Source of the DNA: Burkholderia sp. PAMC 26561
Lineage (GTDB): Bacteria; Pseudomonadota; Gammaproteobacteria; Burkholderiales; Burkholderiaceae
Direction of reading: 5' to 3'
Length of the DNA: 64,000 bases
Assembly (NCBI RefSeq): GCF_001557535.2
Contig: NZ_CP014306.1
Span: 1,860,001-1,924,000, forward strand
Both the position numbers and the translations under genes were made by a program. The number at the start of each line of letters is the position of its first letter. Position 1 is the stretch's first letter. Positions 49,442-58,423 of this stretch are shown here, piece after piece. The notes beneath the pieces were generated by a model that saw nothing but the letters and a program-made list of their open reading frames with translations, had not been told where the DNA came from and made no database searches.

Positions 49442-50740
49442 TCAGTCCAGCGGCGCCGAACGCAGGTTGCTCACTTGTTGCGGCGACACCGGCGTACCGT
49501 GGTTGCCCCAGGACATACGAATGTACGTCACAACCGCAGCCACTTCCGTATCCGACAACGCTTGCGCGAACGGCGGCATGCCATACGGATGCGGGTTGCC
49601 TTCCGTGCTCGGCGGATAACCACCGTTGAGCGTCATGCGGATCGGGTTCACGGCCGATTGCATCTGGATGGACTGGTTGTTGGCGAGCGGCGGGTAAGCC
49701 GGCGGCTTGCCGAGACCGTTCTCCGCGTGGCACTTCGCGCAATTTTCCGTGTAGATCTTCTTGCCCTGGACCAGCAACTCGCCACCAAATTTCTCCGATG
49801 TCTCGAACTGCATGGTTTCCGGCGCTTCCTTCTTTTGCGGAATCGACTTGAGGTACGTGGTCATTGCGCCGATGTCTGCGTCCGTCATGTATTGCAGACT
49901 GTTGTGAACCACTTCGGCCATTGGACCGAATACGGCGCCACGCTGCGATACACCCGTCTTCAACAGGTCGTTGATATCCTTCGCGTCCCAGTCGCCAAGA
50001 CCGGCTTCCTTGTTCGACGTGAGCGAAGGCGCATACCAGTTCTGCAGCGGAATCAGGCCGCCGCCGAAGGCTGCCGAGCTCACCGGGCCGCCGAGCGGGT
50101 TGATCGAGGTGTGGCACATGCTGCAATGGCCAAGCCCTTCGATCAGGTACGCACCCCGGTTCCACTCGACCGACTTCGTGGGATCCGGCTTGAACTCGCC
50201 TTCGCGGAAGAACAGCACGCGCCAGCCAATCAGCATGTTGCGCTGGTTGAACGGGAAGCGCAGTTCGTGCGGACGGCTGGGTTCGTTCACAGGCGGAACC
50301 GAGCGCATGTACGCGAACATGGCGTCCGAGTCGGCGCGCGTGACCTTCGTGTAAGCCGTGAACGGCATGGCCGGGTAAAGCAGGCTGCCGTCTTTCGAGC
50401 GTCCGTTATGGATCGACCGGTAGAAATCGTCCGATGTCCATTTGCCGATGCCGTATTGATCGTCCGGCGTGATGTTCGGCGTGTACATGGTGCCGAACGG
50501 CGTCAGCATGGGCAGGCCGCCCGCGAACGTCTTCCCGCCGCGAACCGTGTGGCAGGCAATACAGTCACCAGCGCGCGCCAGGTACTCACCGCGTTTGATC
50601 AGCTCGGTCTGGTCGGCGGGCACGGCGGCGACAGCGCCGCTCGAATGGAATGCGTCGCCACCCGACCAGAGGGCGGCAGCGGCTGCGGCAGCCGTAAGGA
50701 CGACAACCGCCGAGAGTGCGAACAGGGACTTGCGTTTCAT
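49442..50740 (-). CDS. Triheme cytochrome c (alcohol/aldose dehydrogenase subunit type)
   Basis: 432 residues. N-terminal signal anchor (SLFALSAVVVLTAAAAAAALW), then three CxxCH heme sites: C60 (CIACH), C206 (CSMCH) and C334 (CAKCH). The layout GDCIACHT...PNITPDDQYGIGKW matches cytochrome subunits of membrane alcohol, gluconate or sorbitol dehydrogenases. No dehydrogenase partner is adjacent, but a second cytochrome gene lies 21 bases upstream. Confidence 0.9.
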   Translation of the reverse strand: MKRKSLFALSAVVVLTAAAAAAALWSGGDAFHSSGAVAAVPADQTELIKRGEYLARAGDCIACHTVRGGKTFAGGLPMLTPFGTMYTPNITPDDQYGIGKWTSDDFYRSIHNGRSKDGSLLYPAMPFTAYTKVTRADSDAMFAYMRSVPPVNEPSRPHELRFPFNQRNMLIGWRVLFFREGEFKPDPTKSVEWNRGAYLIEGLGHCSMCHTSINPLGGPVSSAAFGGGLIPLQNWYAPSLTSNKEAGLGDWDAKDINDLLKTGVSQRGAVFGPMAEVVHNSLQYMTDADIGAMTTYLKSIPQKKEAPETMQFETSEKFGGELLVQGKKIYTENCAKCHAENGLGKPPAYPPLANNQSIQMQSAVNPIRMTLNGGYPPSTEGNPHPYGMPPFAQALSDTEVAAVVTYIRMSWGNHGTPVSPQQVSNLRSAPLD

Positions 50741-50761
50741 ATTCTTATCGCTCCTCGCGCC

Positions 50762-51511
50762 TTATTGCGGTTCGCTGCCGCAAACGAGCGGCATCTTGCG
50801 TGAGCCAGCGGGCGCGGGTACCGGATTGGCCGGTGCGGTTTGCGTGGAAAGCCAGGCGGCGACAGAGGTCACGTCGTCGTCGGTCAGGCGGGATGCGATC
50901 TGTTGCATGCAGTCAGGTGCTTTCGCGTGACGCGAGCCCGCACGCCAAGCGCCGAGTTGCGCGCTGATGTAATCGGAGTGCAATCCCACGAGACCCGGAA
51001 TAGCCGGTTCCATACCAGTGAGCGACGCGCCGTGGCAGGCCGCGCAAGCCGGAATGTTGCGGCTCGGGTCGCCGTTCAGCACGATCTGCTGGCCTTTCGT
51101 CACAGTCGATGCCGACACGGTCGGCTTGGCCGGCTGCGGATAAGGCGGGCGCTGTTGCGAGAAATACGTGGCGATCTGGTGAAGGTAGTCGTCGGAGAGA
51201 TACGTGACGAGGTAGTTCATGGGCGGATACTTCCGGCGGCCTTCACGGAAGTTCTGCAACTGGTTGTACAGGTACTCGGCGGGTTTGCCGGCAAGACGCG
51301 GGAAATAGTCATTGTCCGTGCCTTCACCATGCACGCCATGACATGCCGTACAGCCCTGCACGCGTGCTGCCATGGTGTCCGGCGCGACGGGCTGGGCGGC
51401 TTGAGCTTCGGCGGCGCCGGCGGCAGCGCTGGCAGTCCCTAAGAGCGCCAGCGCCATTAGCGGGGCGAGCAACGGACGAAAGATGCGTCTTGAAGACACG
51501 CGACACTCCAT
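50762..51511 (-). CDS. Diheme cytochrome c (c4 type)
   Basis: 249 residues from ATG 51511. A signal peptide with hydrophobic core PLLAPLMALALLGTASAA is followed by two CxxCH sites (CTACHG and CAACHG) in two similar halves, as in cytochrome c4. It ends with a C-terminal CGSEPQ. Periplasmic electron carrier, co-transcribed with the triheme cytochrome. An in-frame extension to 51616 has no signal-like start. Confidence 0.88.
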   Translation of the reverse strand: MECRVSSRRIFRPLLAPLMALALLGTASAAAGAAEAQAAQPVAPDTMAARVQGCTACHGVHGEGTDNDYFPRLAGKPAEYLYNQLQNFREGRRKYPPMNYLVTYLSDDYLHQIATYFSQQRPPYPQPAKPTVSASTVTKGQQIVLNGDPSRNIPACAACHGASLTGMEPAIPGLVGLHSDYISAQLGAWRAGSRHAKAPDCMQQIASRLTDDDVTSVAAWLSTQTAPANPVPAPAGSRKMPLVCGSEPQ

Positions 51512-51926
51512 GAATTTCGAGGACCTGCCGAGCTTCGTTCGGCCCGGTGCGAATATGTGGTGAACCATTGCCACATTGGCTCTGCGAGCCTCTGATGCGA
51601 CGCGGCATTCTATCATCGTTGCCTGATGATGACTATTTGAGCATTGACCTGTTGTGGCTGACTTTCAACCTCTGCGCGACAATTTGCCGCGCGACTGATC
51701 GACAGGGGATTTGAAACTCTTCAATCACTGGCGGGGCGTTGCGTTCGACAAAGCATCGACTCGATTTCGACCATTTCTTGCAACTGTCCTTGTCGTGCAT
51801 TCAATGTGCCCGTTCCGATAGACTCGCGGTCCGGAAGCCCTGTTGCGCCGATCCACGACACCCCACCGAACTTTCAATGCCTTCCTCGTTCGCTTTCAGC
51901 ATGACTCAATTTCCGCAGGTGTGCGC
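51512..51926. other. Divergent promoter region between cytochrome and CopD genes
   Basis: 415 bases, no supportable gene. It should contain promoters for both directions. I see no clear palindromes. Confidence 0.4.
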
Positions 51927-52862
51927 ATGAACGGCGATCCGCTCTGGTTGTCGCAGGTCGTTATCGCTGCGTTTGCCGATATTGCGTTCGCCTGCACGCT
52001 CGGCGCGGGATTGCTGAGCGTGTGGTTATCGAAAGAGAAAGCGGTCGAGGCCAAGTCGCCCGCACACGCCGCGTGGCAAAAAGCGCGGCGGTTGAGCATC
52101 GGCGGCGCGGTCGTGCTGGCCGCGGCGAATCTCATGCTGGTCTGGCTGCAGGCGGCATCGATGAGCGGCACGCCTTTGTTCGATGCGTTCTCCGCCGTTG
52201 TCGCCGTGGTGACCAGCACGCATGCGGGTATCGGCTGGGCGATCGCCTTTGGCGGCAGCGTGCTGCTTAACTTTGCAATGGTGTTCGCGACCGCGAAGGG
52301 CAGTCCGCGGCTCGGGTTGTTCGCGGTGGGCGCGATCGTGGCCGCGGCGGGGAAGGCGTCGATTGGCCATGCCGCCGATGCCGGCGCGTTTTCGCTGGCC
52401 GAAGGCGTGCAGACCATCCACCTTCTGGCGACCGCGTTATGGGGCGGTGTGGTGTTCGCGGGCGCGTGGAGCGTGTTGTCGGCGTTGGGGACATCGCTGG
52501 CGCGGGCGTTTTTGATTCGCACAGCCGGAAAGATGTCGACGATGTCCGTGATCGCCGTCTCGCTGGTGGTAGCGACCGGCATCTACAACGCCTGGCGCGG
52601 GTTGGGCGGTTCGGCAGAAGCGCTCGAAGCAAGCGCGTGGGGCCAGGCGCTGGTGGTGAAAGCGGTGCTGGTCGCGACCGCGTTGCTGCTCGGCGCAATG
52701 AACCGATGGTCCGTGTTGCCGCGATTGCAGCGCACGGCATCGACAGTCGATGCCCGCACGTTCACCGGCGTCATGCGTGTAGAGGCGGTGTTGATCGTTG
52801 CGGTGTTTGTCGCGGCCGCCGTGCTGTCGCACAGCGTGCCGGGGTTTGCATCGGCGGGATGA
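51927..52862 (+). CDS. CopD-family membrane protein
   Basis: 311 residues from ATG 51927, eight predicted helices. The CopD domain is at the end (ATALWGGVVFAGAWSVL ... GIYNAWRGLGGSAEALEASAWGQALVVKAVLVATALLLGAMNRWSVLP). Linked in relatives to copper uptake or resistance; copC and copper oxidase genes are absent here, so the role is not certain. Confidence 0.82.
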   Translation: MNGDPLWLSQVVIAAFADIAFACTLGAGLLSVWLSKEKAVEAKSPAHAAWQKARRLSIGGAVVLAAANLMLVWLQAASMSGTPLFDAFSAVVAVVTSTHAGIGWAIAFGGSVLLNFAMVFATAKGSPRLGLFAVGAIVAAAGKASIGHAADAGAFSLAEGVQTIHLLATALWGGVVFAGAWSVLSALGTSLARAFLIRTAGKMSTMSVIAVSLVVATGIYNAWRGLGGSAEALEASAWGQALVVKAVLVATALLLGAMNRWSVLPRLQRTASTVDARTFTGVMRVEAVLIVAVFVAAAVLSHSVPGFASAG

Positions 52863-52891
52863 AGCGCAGGCGAGTGTTGTGCCTGGCGAGC

Positions 52892-53191
52892 TTATTCGTA
52901 ACCGAGTCTGTGACTCACTATAGGCGCGCAGAACAGCGCCAGCGCGCAGCCGACTGCCTTGCCCTGCAACTCGATGAACGCCTTGTGCGACATGGGCGAT
53001 GAAAACAGGACATCGGCCAGTTGCGGCAGGCAAAACAGCACCGCAGCGCCAATGAAGCATTTCGTGACGACCGACAGCCGCCAGTTGTACTGCGCGCCCA
53101 TCGAGGCGCAGATCACGCGGAGCACGCCGAACAGCACAAGCGCGCCAACGGCCATTTGCGTGCGGATATATTCGTCTGGAAGTGTGTACAT
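52892..53191 (-). CDS. Small membrane protein
   Basis: 99 residues with three hydrophobic helices (MAVGALVLFGVLRVICASM; VTKCFIGAAVLFCLPQLADVLF; GCALALFCAPIVS). No recognised family. Convergent with the CopD gene. Confidence 0.6.
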   Translation of the reverse strand: MYTLPDEYIRTQMAVGALVLFGVLRVICASMGAQYNWRLSVVTKCFIGAAVLFCLPQLADVLFSSPMSHKAFIELQGKAVGCALALFCAPIVSHRLGYE

Positions 53192-53348
53192 GCTGGACTC
53201 TTTCGCTTTATCGTCGCGCTCTTCCCGGGCGCATGGGTCGGAACATCAGTACACGAGATAATGCAAGACGCGGGCCAAGCGTCGATGCTGCATGCAAAGC
53301 CTTGCTGCAAAAGGGTTCTCCAGAATTACGAACGCCCTTTTTTAACGG

Positions 53349-53388
53349 CGTAACGCGCTGCGAGAACGTAGTTCAACAGCGCGTTACG
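53349..53388. repeat. 12-bp inverted repeat downstream of dgoD
   Basis: CGTAACGCGCTG (53349-53360) and CAGCGCGTTACG (53377-53388) are perfect arms around a 16-base spacer, in the gap after dgoD. Terminator or protein-binding site. Confidence 0.6.
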
Positions 53389-53478
53389 TAACGACATCAA
53401 GACAAACCGCTGTCTCGACAAACCGTATTCTACGATGCCTTAAGCAACCGTATCGTACGGTGCGCCGCAATTCTCAGA

Positions 53479-54627
53479 TCACCATTCTGCAACGCTGCCA
53501 TCGGCGTGACGCCAGACCGGATTGCGCCAGCGGTGACCAACCTTCGCCATCTCGCGCACCTTCTCTTCGTTCACTTCGATACCCAAGCCCGGCCCTTGCG
53601 GAATCATCACCATGCCGTCTTCGTATTTGAAGACTTCCGGGTTCTTGATGTAGTCGAGCAAATCGTTGCCCTTGTTGTAGTGAATCCCGAGGCTTTGCTC
53701 CTGGATGAAGGCGTTGTAGCTGACGGCATCGATTTGCAAGCAGGTCGCCAGCGCGATCGGCCCAAGCGGGCAATGCAAGGCGAGGGCAACGTCGTAGGCT
53801 TCGGCCATCGATGCAATCTTGCGGCATTCCGTGATCCCGCCCGCATGCGACGCGTCTGGCTGGATGATGTCCACATAACCGCCGGCCAGGATGTGCTTGA
53901 AGTCCCAGCGCGAGTAGAGACGCTCGCCAAGCGCGATCGGCGTGCTCGTCTGGTTCACGATATCGCGCAACGCCTCGACGTTCTCCGACAACACCGGCTC
54001 TTCGATAAACAGCAGCTTGAACGGATCGAGTTCCTTCGCGAGGACCTTCGCCATCGGCTTGTGCACGCGGCCGTGGAAATCCACGCCGATGCCGATATTC
54101 GGACCCACCGCTTCACGCACGGCCGCGACGTTGTTAATGACCGCCTGGACCTTGTCGAAGGTATCGATGATCTGAAGTTCTTCCGAACCATTCATCTTCA
54201 CGGCCTTGAAACCGCGATCCACAACGGCGCGCGCATTGTTCGCGACATCGCTTGGACGATCGCCGCCAATCCATGAATACACCTTGATGCGGTCGCGCAC
54301 CTGGCCGCCGAGCAGCGCGTGAATGGGCACGCCGTGATGCTTGCCCTTGATGTCCCACAGCGCCTGATCGACGCCCGCAATCGCGCTCATGCCGATCGGC
54401 CCGCCACGATAAAACCCCGCGCGATACATCACCTGCCAGTGATCCTCGATCAACAGCGGGTCCTTGCCGATCAGGTAGTCCGAGAGTTCATCGACCGCAG
54501 CTGCGACCGTGTGCGCGCGGCCTTCCACCACCGGTTCGCCCCAGCCGACGATGCCTTCGTCCGTCGTGATCTTCAGAAAACACCAGCGCGGCGGAACGAT
54601 AAAAGTTTCGAGTTTCGTGATTTTCAT
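53479..54627 (-). CDS. dgoD: D-galactonate dehydratase
   Basis: Enolase-superfamily enzyme converting D-galactonate to 2-keto-3-deoxygalactonate. 382 residues. Metal ligands of the family are seen in DFHGRVH, FIEEPVL and LGERLY, and the catalytic His in [12 protein letters not shown]. The start [20 protein letters not shown] is typical. Divergent from a FadR/GntR regulator with a palindrome between; kinase, aldolase and transporter genes are not adjacent. Confidence 0.95.
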   Translation of the reverse strand: MKITKLETFIVPPRWCFLKITTDEGIVGWGEPVVEGRAHTVAAAVDELSDYLIGKDPLLIEDHWQVMYRAGFYRGGPIGMSAIAGVDQALWDIKGKHHGVPIHALLGGQVRDRIKVYSWIGGDRPSDVANNARAVVDRGFKAVKMNGSEELQIIDTFDKVQAVINNVAAVREAVGPNIGIGVDFHGRVHKPMAKVLAKELDPFKLLFIEEPVLSENVEALRDIVNQTSTPIALGERLYSRWDFKHILAGGYVDIIQPDASHAGGITECRKIASMAEAYDVALALHCPLGPIALATCLQIDAVSYNAFIQEQSLGIHYNKGNDLLDYIKNPEVFKYEDGMVMIPQGPGLGIEVNEEKVREMAKVGHRWRNPVWRHADGSVAEW

Positions 54628-54704
54628 GCTGGCGTCTCCTGATTGTCTGGTGAGTGAGGAACGAGGGTTTCAATGCTATCAAAAATCAGCTCACTCTGTA
54701 TATT

Positions 54705-54716
54705 AATAGTACTATT
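54705..54716. promoter_or_regulatory. Perfect palindrome between dgoD and its regulator gene
   Basis: AATAGTACTATT is a perfect 12-bp palindrome 78 bases before the dgoD start and 31 before the regulator start. GntR/FadR proteins bind such sites, so it is the likely operator of both genes. Confidence 0.6.
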
Positions 54717-54747
54717 CGACGGAAACGCTTGCCAGTAAAGGGTCCGT

Positions 54748-55470
54748 TTGTGGGTCCGTATAATCGCGTCATTTTGCGCAAAGGGGAAAGTCATTCAGCA
54801 CGATCTGCACGGACGCGTCGCGTACGACCTCGGCACTGAAATCTTGCGCGGCGATTTCGCGCCCGCGACCATCTTGCCGCGCGAAGCCGAACTCATGGAG
54901 CGCTTTGGCGTGAGCCGGACCGTGCTGCGTGAGGCGTTGCGGACGCTGACATCGAAGGGATTGATTGAATCGCGGCCCCGGATCGGCACGCGCGTGCGGC
55001 CTCGCGACGCGTGGAACCTGCTCGATGCCGACGTGCTCGAGTGGTACTCGCGTGTCGCCAAGCCCATGCAGTTCGCGCTCAAGCTGCAGGAAATGCGCGA
55101 GATGATCGAACCTTATGCCGCCGCGTTGGCCGCTGCGAATCACGATGAACATGCGATGGCGCGTCTGGCCGACGCCCATCAAGCCATGCTCGATGCCCGC
55201 AACGTCGACGAATGGGTGCGCGCCGACCTGCGCTTTCACTTGAGCGTGCTGAACGCGTGCAGCAACGAGTTGCTCGTGCCGCTCGGGACGCTGATCGAGC
55301 GCACGCTTGAGGCGCAATTGCAGTTGAATGCGCGTCGGGCGGAGGTGTTCAATGCATCGATGGCCGAACACACGGCCGTCTTCGATGCCATCGCCAAGCG
55401 GAAATCAAGCGCTGCGCGTCACGCCATGGCCGGTTTGCTCGGCGTGACGCGAGCGCGGATCGAGGGGTGA
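54748..55470 (+). CDS. GntR/FadR-family regulator of galactonate use
   Basis: 240 residues from the TTG start. Winged helix LGTEILRGDFAPATILPREAELMERFGVSRTVLREALRTLTSKGLIESRPRIGTRV, then FCD ligand domain (MREMIEPYAAALAA ... LRFHLSVLNACSNELL). No ATG or GTG is available in frame before the helix: TTG 54748 has AAAGGG five bases upstream, while an ATT at 54793 follows AAGGGG at six bases. I prefer the TTG but the start is not certain. Probably a DgoR-type repressor. Confidence 0.85.
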   Translation: MWVRIIASFCAKGKVIQHDLHGRVAYDLGTEILRGDFAPATILPREAELMERFGVSRTVLREALRTLTSKGLIESRPRIGTRVRPRDAWNLLDADVLEWYSRVAKPMQFALKLQEMREMIEPYAAALAAANHDEHAMARLADAHQAMLDARNVDEWVRADLRFHLSVLNACSNELLVPLGTLIERTLEAQLQLNARRAEVFNASMAEHTAVFDAIAKRKSSAARHAMAGLLGVTRARIEG

Positions 55471-55614
55471 TCAGCGAGCGTTAATGCGCCTGTAAGCCCG
55501 GCGATATTTTCGTTTTCGCTATAAAGTTGCGGGTCAGGCGCGGTTTTGTTGATATCGGTCAAACAGTAAATCTACAGAACGTTGCGCTCTGCACTCAATG
55601 CGAGGAGCACGATT

Positions 55615-56646
55615 TTGCCGCACGTTCCGATCTCTTTAGTGTCGTCCTGGGGCGCGTGGGCCGTGTTCGTCAGCGTGCTCGCTACGCAGCTCGGCGTGCC
55701 CATTCCTGCCGCGCCCATGCTCGTGCTCGCCGGTACGCTGGTCGCGGCCGGGCTCGCTTCGTTCTGGCATATGTTGGCTGCTGCGGTGATCGCGGTGGTC
55801 ATCGCCGATTCTCTCTGGTTTGCCGCCGGAAGGTTTTACGGCCGGCGGTTCCTGAACTCGCTCGTGCGCTTCTCGCTTTCCCTCGATACCACCTTGCGTA
55901 CCGCCCGGCATTGGTTCGAGCGTTTTGGGGCGCCTTTGCTCGCGTTGTCCAAGTTCGTGCCGGGGCTTGGGCTGGTTTCATCGCCCATGCTTGGGACCAC
56001 GCAGATCGATGTGCGCGTATTCCTGTTCTGGGATTTCGTGGGCGCGACGCTCTGGGCATCGGCCTGGATGCTGGGCGGCGCGATCCTGAAGGCCGAGGTC
56101 GCGGATCTGCTCGTGTTCGTGCGCACATATGGGCTGACCGCGCTCGATGTGCTCGGCATGGCTGCGGGGGTGTTCTTGGCGTATCGATGGGTGCGACGCC
56201 TGCAGTTTCGCCGATGGCTCGCGAAGTACCGGATATCGCCCGAGCAGCTCGATGAAATGATGCGCTCCGATGCGCCGCCCGTCATTTTCGATGCCCGGCC
56301 GGAAGAGATCCGGCGCAAGGAGGCGCACAGGATCAAGGGCGCGTTGCCGCTGGATCTGCAGGCATCGGGGAAAATCGATGAGATGTTTCGCGAGCGCGAG
56401 GTGGTGGTCTATTGCGTGTGTCCGAACGAGGCGACGGCCAAGCAGATCGTGCGGCAGTTAAAGGCGAAGGGGTTCTCGAATGTGCGGCCGCTGAAGGGCG
56501 GGCTGGATGCCTGGGAGAAGAAGGGGTTTCCGGTGGAGGCCATTCCTTTGGGCGGTGGGCGGGGTGCTGATGTTGAGGATGCTTCGTTCGATGATCAGGA
56601 CTCGATGGGCGATATGGTTACCGTTCGGGCTACGGCGCCGGAGTGA
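55615..56646 (+). CDS. VTT/DedA-family membrane protein fused to a rhodanese domain
   Basis: 343 residues from TTG 55615, which has GAGGAG seven bases upstream. Residues 1-200 are a SNARE-associated/DedA domain (FGAPLLALSKFVPGLGLVSSPMLG). Residues 225-330 are a rhodanese domain with the active-site loop VVYCVCPNEATAKQI, cysteine present, and LKGGLDAWEKKGFPVE. DedA proteins flip lipids; the rhodanese adds sulfur chemistry or a binding role. A TTG at 55582 is also in frame but lacks a ribosome-binding site. Confidence 0.88.
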   Translation: MPHVPISLVSSWGAWAVFVSVLATQLGVPIPAAPMLVLAGTLVAAGLASFWHMLAAAVIAVVIADSLWFAAGRFYGRRFLNSLVRFSLSLDTTLRTARHWFERFGAPLLALSKFVPGLGLVSSPMLGTTQIDVRVFLFWDFVGATLWASAWMLGGAILKAEVADLLVFVRTYGLTALDVLGMAAGVFLAYRWVRRLQFRRWLAKYRISPEQLDEMMRSDAPPVIFDARPEEIRRKEAHRIKGALPLDLQASGKIDEMFREREVVVYCVCPNEATAKQIVRQLKAKGFSNVRPLKGGLDAWEKKGFPVEAIPLGGGRGADVEDASFDDQDSMGDMVTVRATAPE

Positions 56647-56689
56647 GGGTTTGGGTGGTTTGTTGGTTTGCTAATTGGAGTTGCATCGG

Positions 56690-57589
56690 ATGACGCTGTT
56701 GGATGGGGTGGATCCCTCGCAACTTTTTGGCTTGCCCATGCCCGATGTGGCAACGCTCGACCACGGCGTGCAAGTGCCCTTTGTACAGACCGGGCACGAG
56801 CACCAGGAAGTCATGCTGTTTATTCACGGCTCGCTTTGCGACTTTCGATACTGGAAGCCGCAGTTGGGACCGCTTGGCAGGCAGTATCGATGTGTCGCGC
56901 CGAGTCTTTCGCATTACTGGCCTTCCGGGAGGGCAGGGGCGCTTGGGGTGGCGGGGGATTTACGGCCGTTTAGCTGGGATGCCCATGTTGATGAGATGGG
57001 GCAGTTTATCGAGCGGCTTGGGGTGGGAGCGGTGAATGTTGTCGGGCATTCGAGGGGTGGGTGTGTGGCGTTTCATCTCGCCGTTCGGTATCCGGAGATG
57101 GTGAAGTCGCTGGTGCTGGCTGATCCGGGTGGGGCGGTGGCTCGGGCCGGTGATGATGCGAGGGCGAGGACGGTGCTGCCCGCGCCTGTTAATGCGCTGA
57201 GGGCGAAGGCAGCGGAGTTGATTGCTGCGGGTGAGGTTGATGCGGGATTGGAGTTGTTTGTCGATTCAGTGAGCCGGCCCGGGTTCTGGGCGCGGAGTCC
57301 GAAAGAGTTTCGGGCCATGGCGATGGATAACGCCGATACCTTGGCGCTTCAATTTCGCGATCCTTTGCCTGCTTACGATGCAAGTGCGGCGGGAAGGGTG
57401 CAATGCCCTACGCTGCTTATCGAAGGGGAGAAGAGTCCGAAGATGTTTCGGGATGCGGTGGGAGCGTTGGAAAGGTGGATCGATGGGGCAAGGCGGGTGA
57501 CGATTGAAGGGGCGTCGCATGGGATGAATGTTACGCATGCGGGGGTGTTTAATCGGGCAGTGAGTGAAAAGGGCCGTGCTCTTTACTGA
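56690..57589 (+). CDS. Alpha/beta hydrolase
   Basis: 299 residues from ATG 56690, GGAG nine bases before. The nucleophile elbow GHSRGG follows HG at the oxyanion loop (LFIHGSLCDFRYW), the acid is probably in LLIEGEKSP and the catalytic His in GASHGMN. Substrate unknown. The codon choice is unusual for the window (many GGG, AGG, GTT and TTG codons), so recent acquisition or relaxed selection is possible. Confidence 0.85.
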   Translation: MTLLDGVDPSQLFGLPMPDVATLDHGVQVPFVQTGHEHQEVMLFIHGSLCDFRYWKPQLGPLGRQYRCVAPSLSHYWPSGRAGALGVAGDLRPFSWDAHVDEMGQFIERLGVGAVNVVGHSRGGCVAFHLAVRYPEMVKSLVLADPGGAVARAGDDARARTVLPAPVNALRAKAAELIAAGEVDAGLELFVDSVSRPGFWARSPKEFRAMAMDNADTLALQFRDPLPAYDASAAGRVQCPTLLIEGEKSPKMFRDAVGALERWIDGARRVTIEGASHGMNVTHAGVFNRAVSEKGRALY

Positions 57590-57647
57590 GCGACAGCCAT
57601 TACTAAAAGTGCTGTCCAGCTCCGACGCTCAAAGAGCGTCGTCAAAT

Positions 57648-57962
57648 TCAAAGCAGATCAGCAAGATCTTGACGGACAAGAGTTTCCTTGAATTGAGGGA
57701 TGACCCATCCCTGAAGCGTCCGATTATAAGACGCGTAAGGGAGTGCGGAAAGGAGCTCTCTGTGAACAGGATCGTCACTTTTAAGTAAGAAGGACTTCTT
57801 GTATTGCTCGATCTTAATCTTTGCCGTTACCTCCTTGCCCGCCGGAGCAACGTGTTCGCTTGATGCGCCGATATGAGCCCTGATAATCGGGGCAGCAATT
57901 TCGATTTCACTTAGATGCGTCTGATCGCGCATAACCTGCAATATTGATGTGCATGCAGGGGT
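57648..57962 (-). pseudogene. Out-of-frame C-terminal part of the TIR-like gene
   Basis: The minus-strand frame from 57962 to the stop reads TPACTSILQVMRDQTHLSEIEIA and ends YNRTLQGWVIPQFKETLVRQDL. The start of it fits the PACxxI segment expected after the TIR-like domain. The ending resembles a small LxxLGgxWNxxLxGWvf module seen on other proteins. It becomes continuous with the upstream 5' part if one C is removed from the C4 run at 57958-57961, giving about 239 residues. It has no good start of its own. Confidence 0.7.
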
Positions 57963-58368
57963 TCACCGCTGAGACCCGATTTGAATCGCGTCGATTCGAT
58001 TTATATTCGGTTAAGTTCAGGCCGAAAAGATCGGTTGGTAACCTTACGCCTCTTGATTCTGGAACCAGGGAAAAATAACGCTTATGTCCCAGTCGCCCGA
58101 TAAAAAGCCCTAGCTTGAAGAGGACATTGTCTCGTACCACCTGATGTTGCTCGGATCTCATTATTAAAGTGTCGTCCGGGCTAAATACGAAAATACCGAA
58201 CTGCGAATCGTCTAGTTCGTCAATTAGACTATTCAACGCGAAAGAAGATGGTTGAAAAACACCACTTTTCCAAACGGTGCACTCTGCTTCCCGAGTTAGA
58301 TTTGTACGGATTGCATTAGCAATCGGGATCCCTTCTCGGGACGAACTTATAAATACCTTTGGCTTCAT
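57907..58368 (-). CDS. TIR-like (Cap12/Pycsar-effector family) protein, frameshifted and with altered active site
   Basis: 153 residues. The sequence MKPKVFISSSREGIPIANAI, ECTVWKSGVF, FGIFVFSPDD, VRDNVLFKLGLFIGRLGHKR and LPTDLFGL follows the TIR-like family that includes effector domains of CBASS (Cap12, TIR-STING) and Pycsar (PycTIR), which cleave NAD+ on cyclic-nucleotide signalling. The family motif is normally FELG; here it is FKLG with K85 (codon AAG at 58116-58114). The Glu there is the catalytic residue as I recall, so NADase activity is doubtful. A good AGGAGG (58373-58378) and a -35/-10 pair precede it. No nucleotide cyclase gene is near. Confidence 0.75.
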   Translation of the reverse strand: MKPKVFISSSREGIPIANAIRTNLTREAECTVWKSGVFQPSSFALNSLIDELDDSQFGIFVFSPDDTLIMRSEQHQVVRDNVLFKLGLFIGRLGHKRYFSLVPESRGVRLPTDLFGLNLTEYKSNRRDSNRVSAVNPCMHINIAGYARSDASK

Positions 58369-58423
58369 CAGTCCTCCTAGCGTTCAACATCAGTGCATCG
58401 CAAATTCAGCGACGGGCATGATC

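Noticed and set aside
57648..58368. Complete CBASS or Pycsar operon
   Set aside because: No nucleotide cyclase, sensor or accessory gene lies on either side; only the effector-like gene is present.
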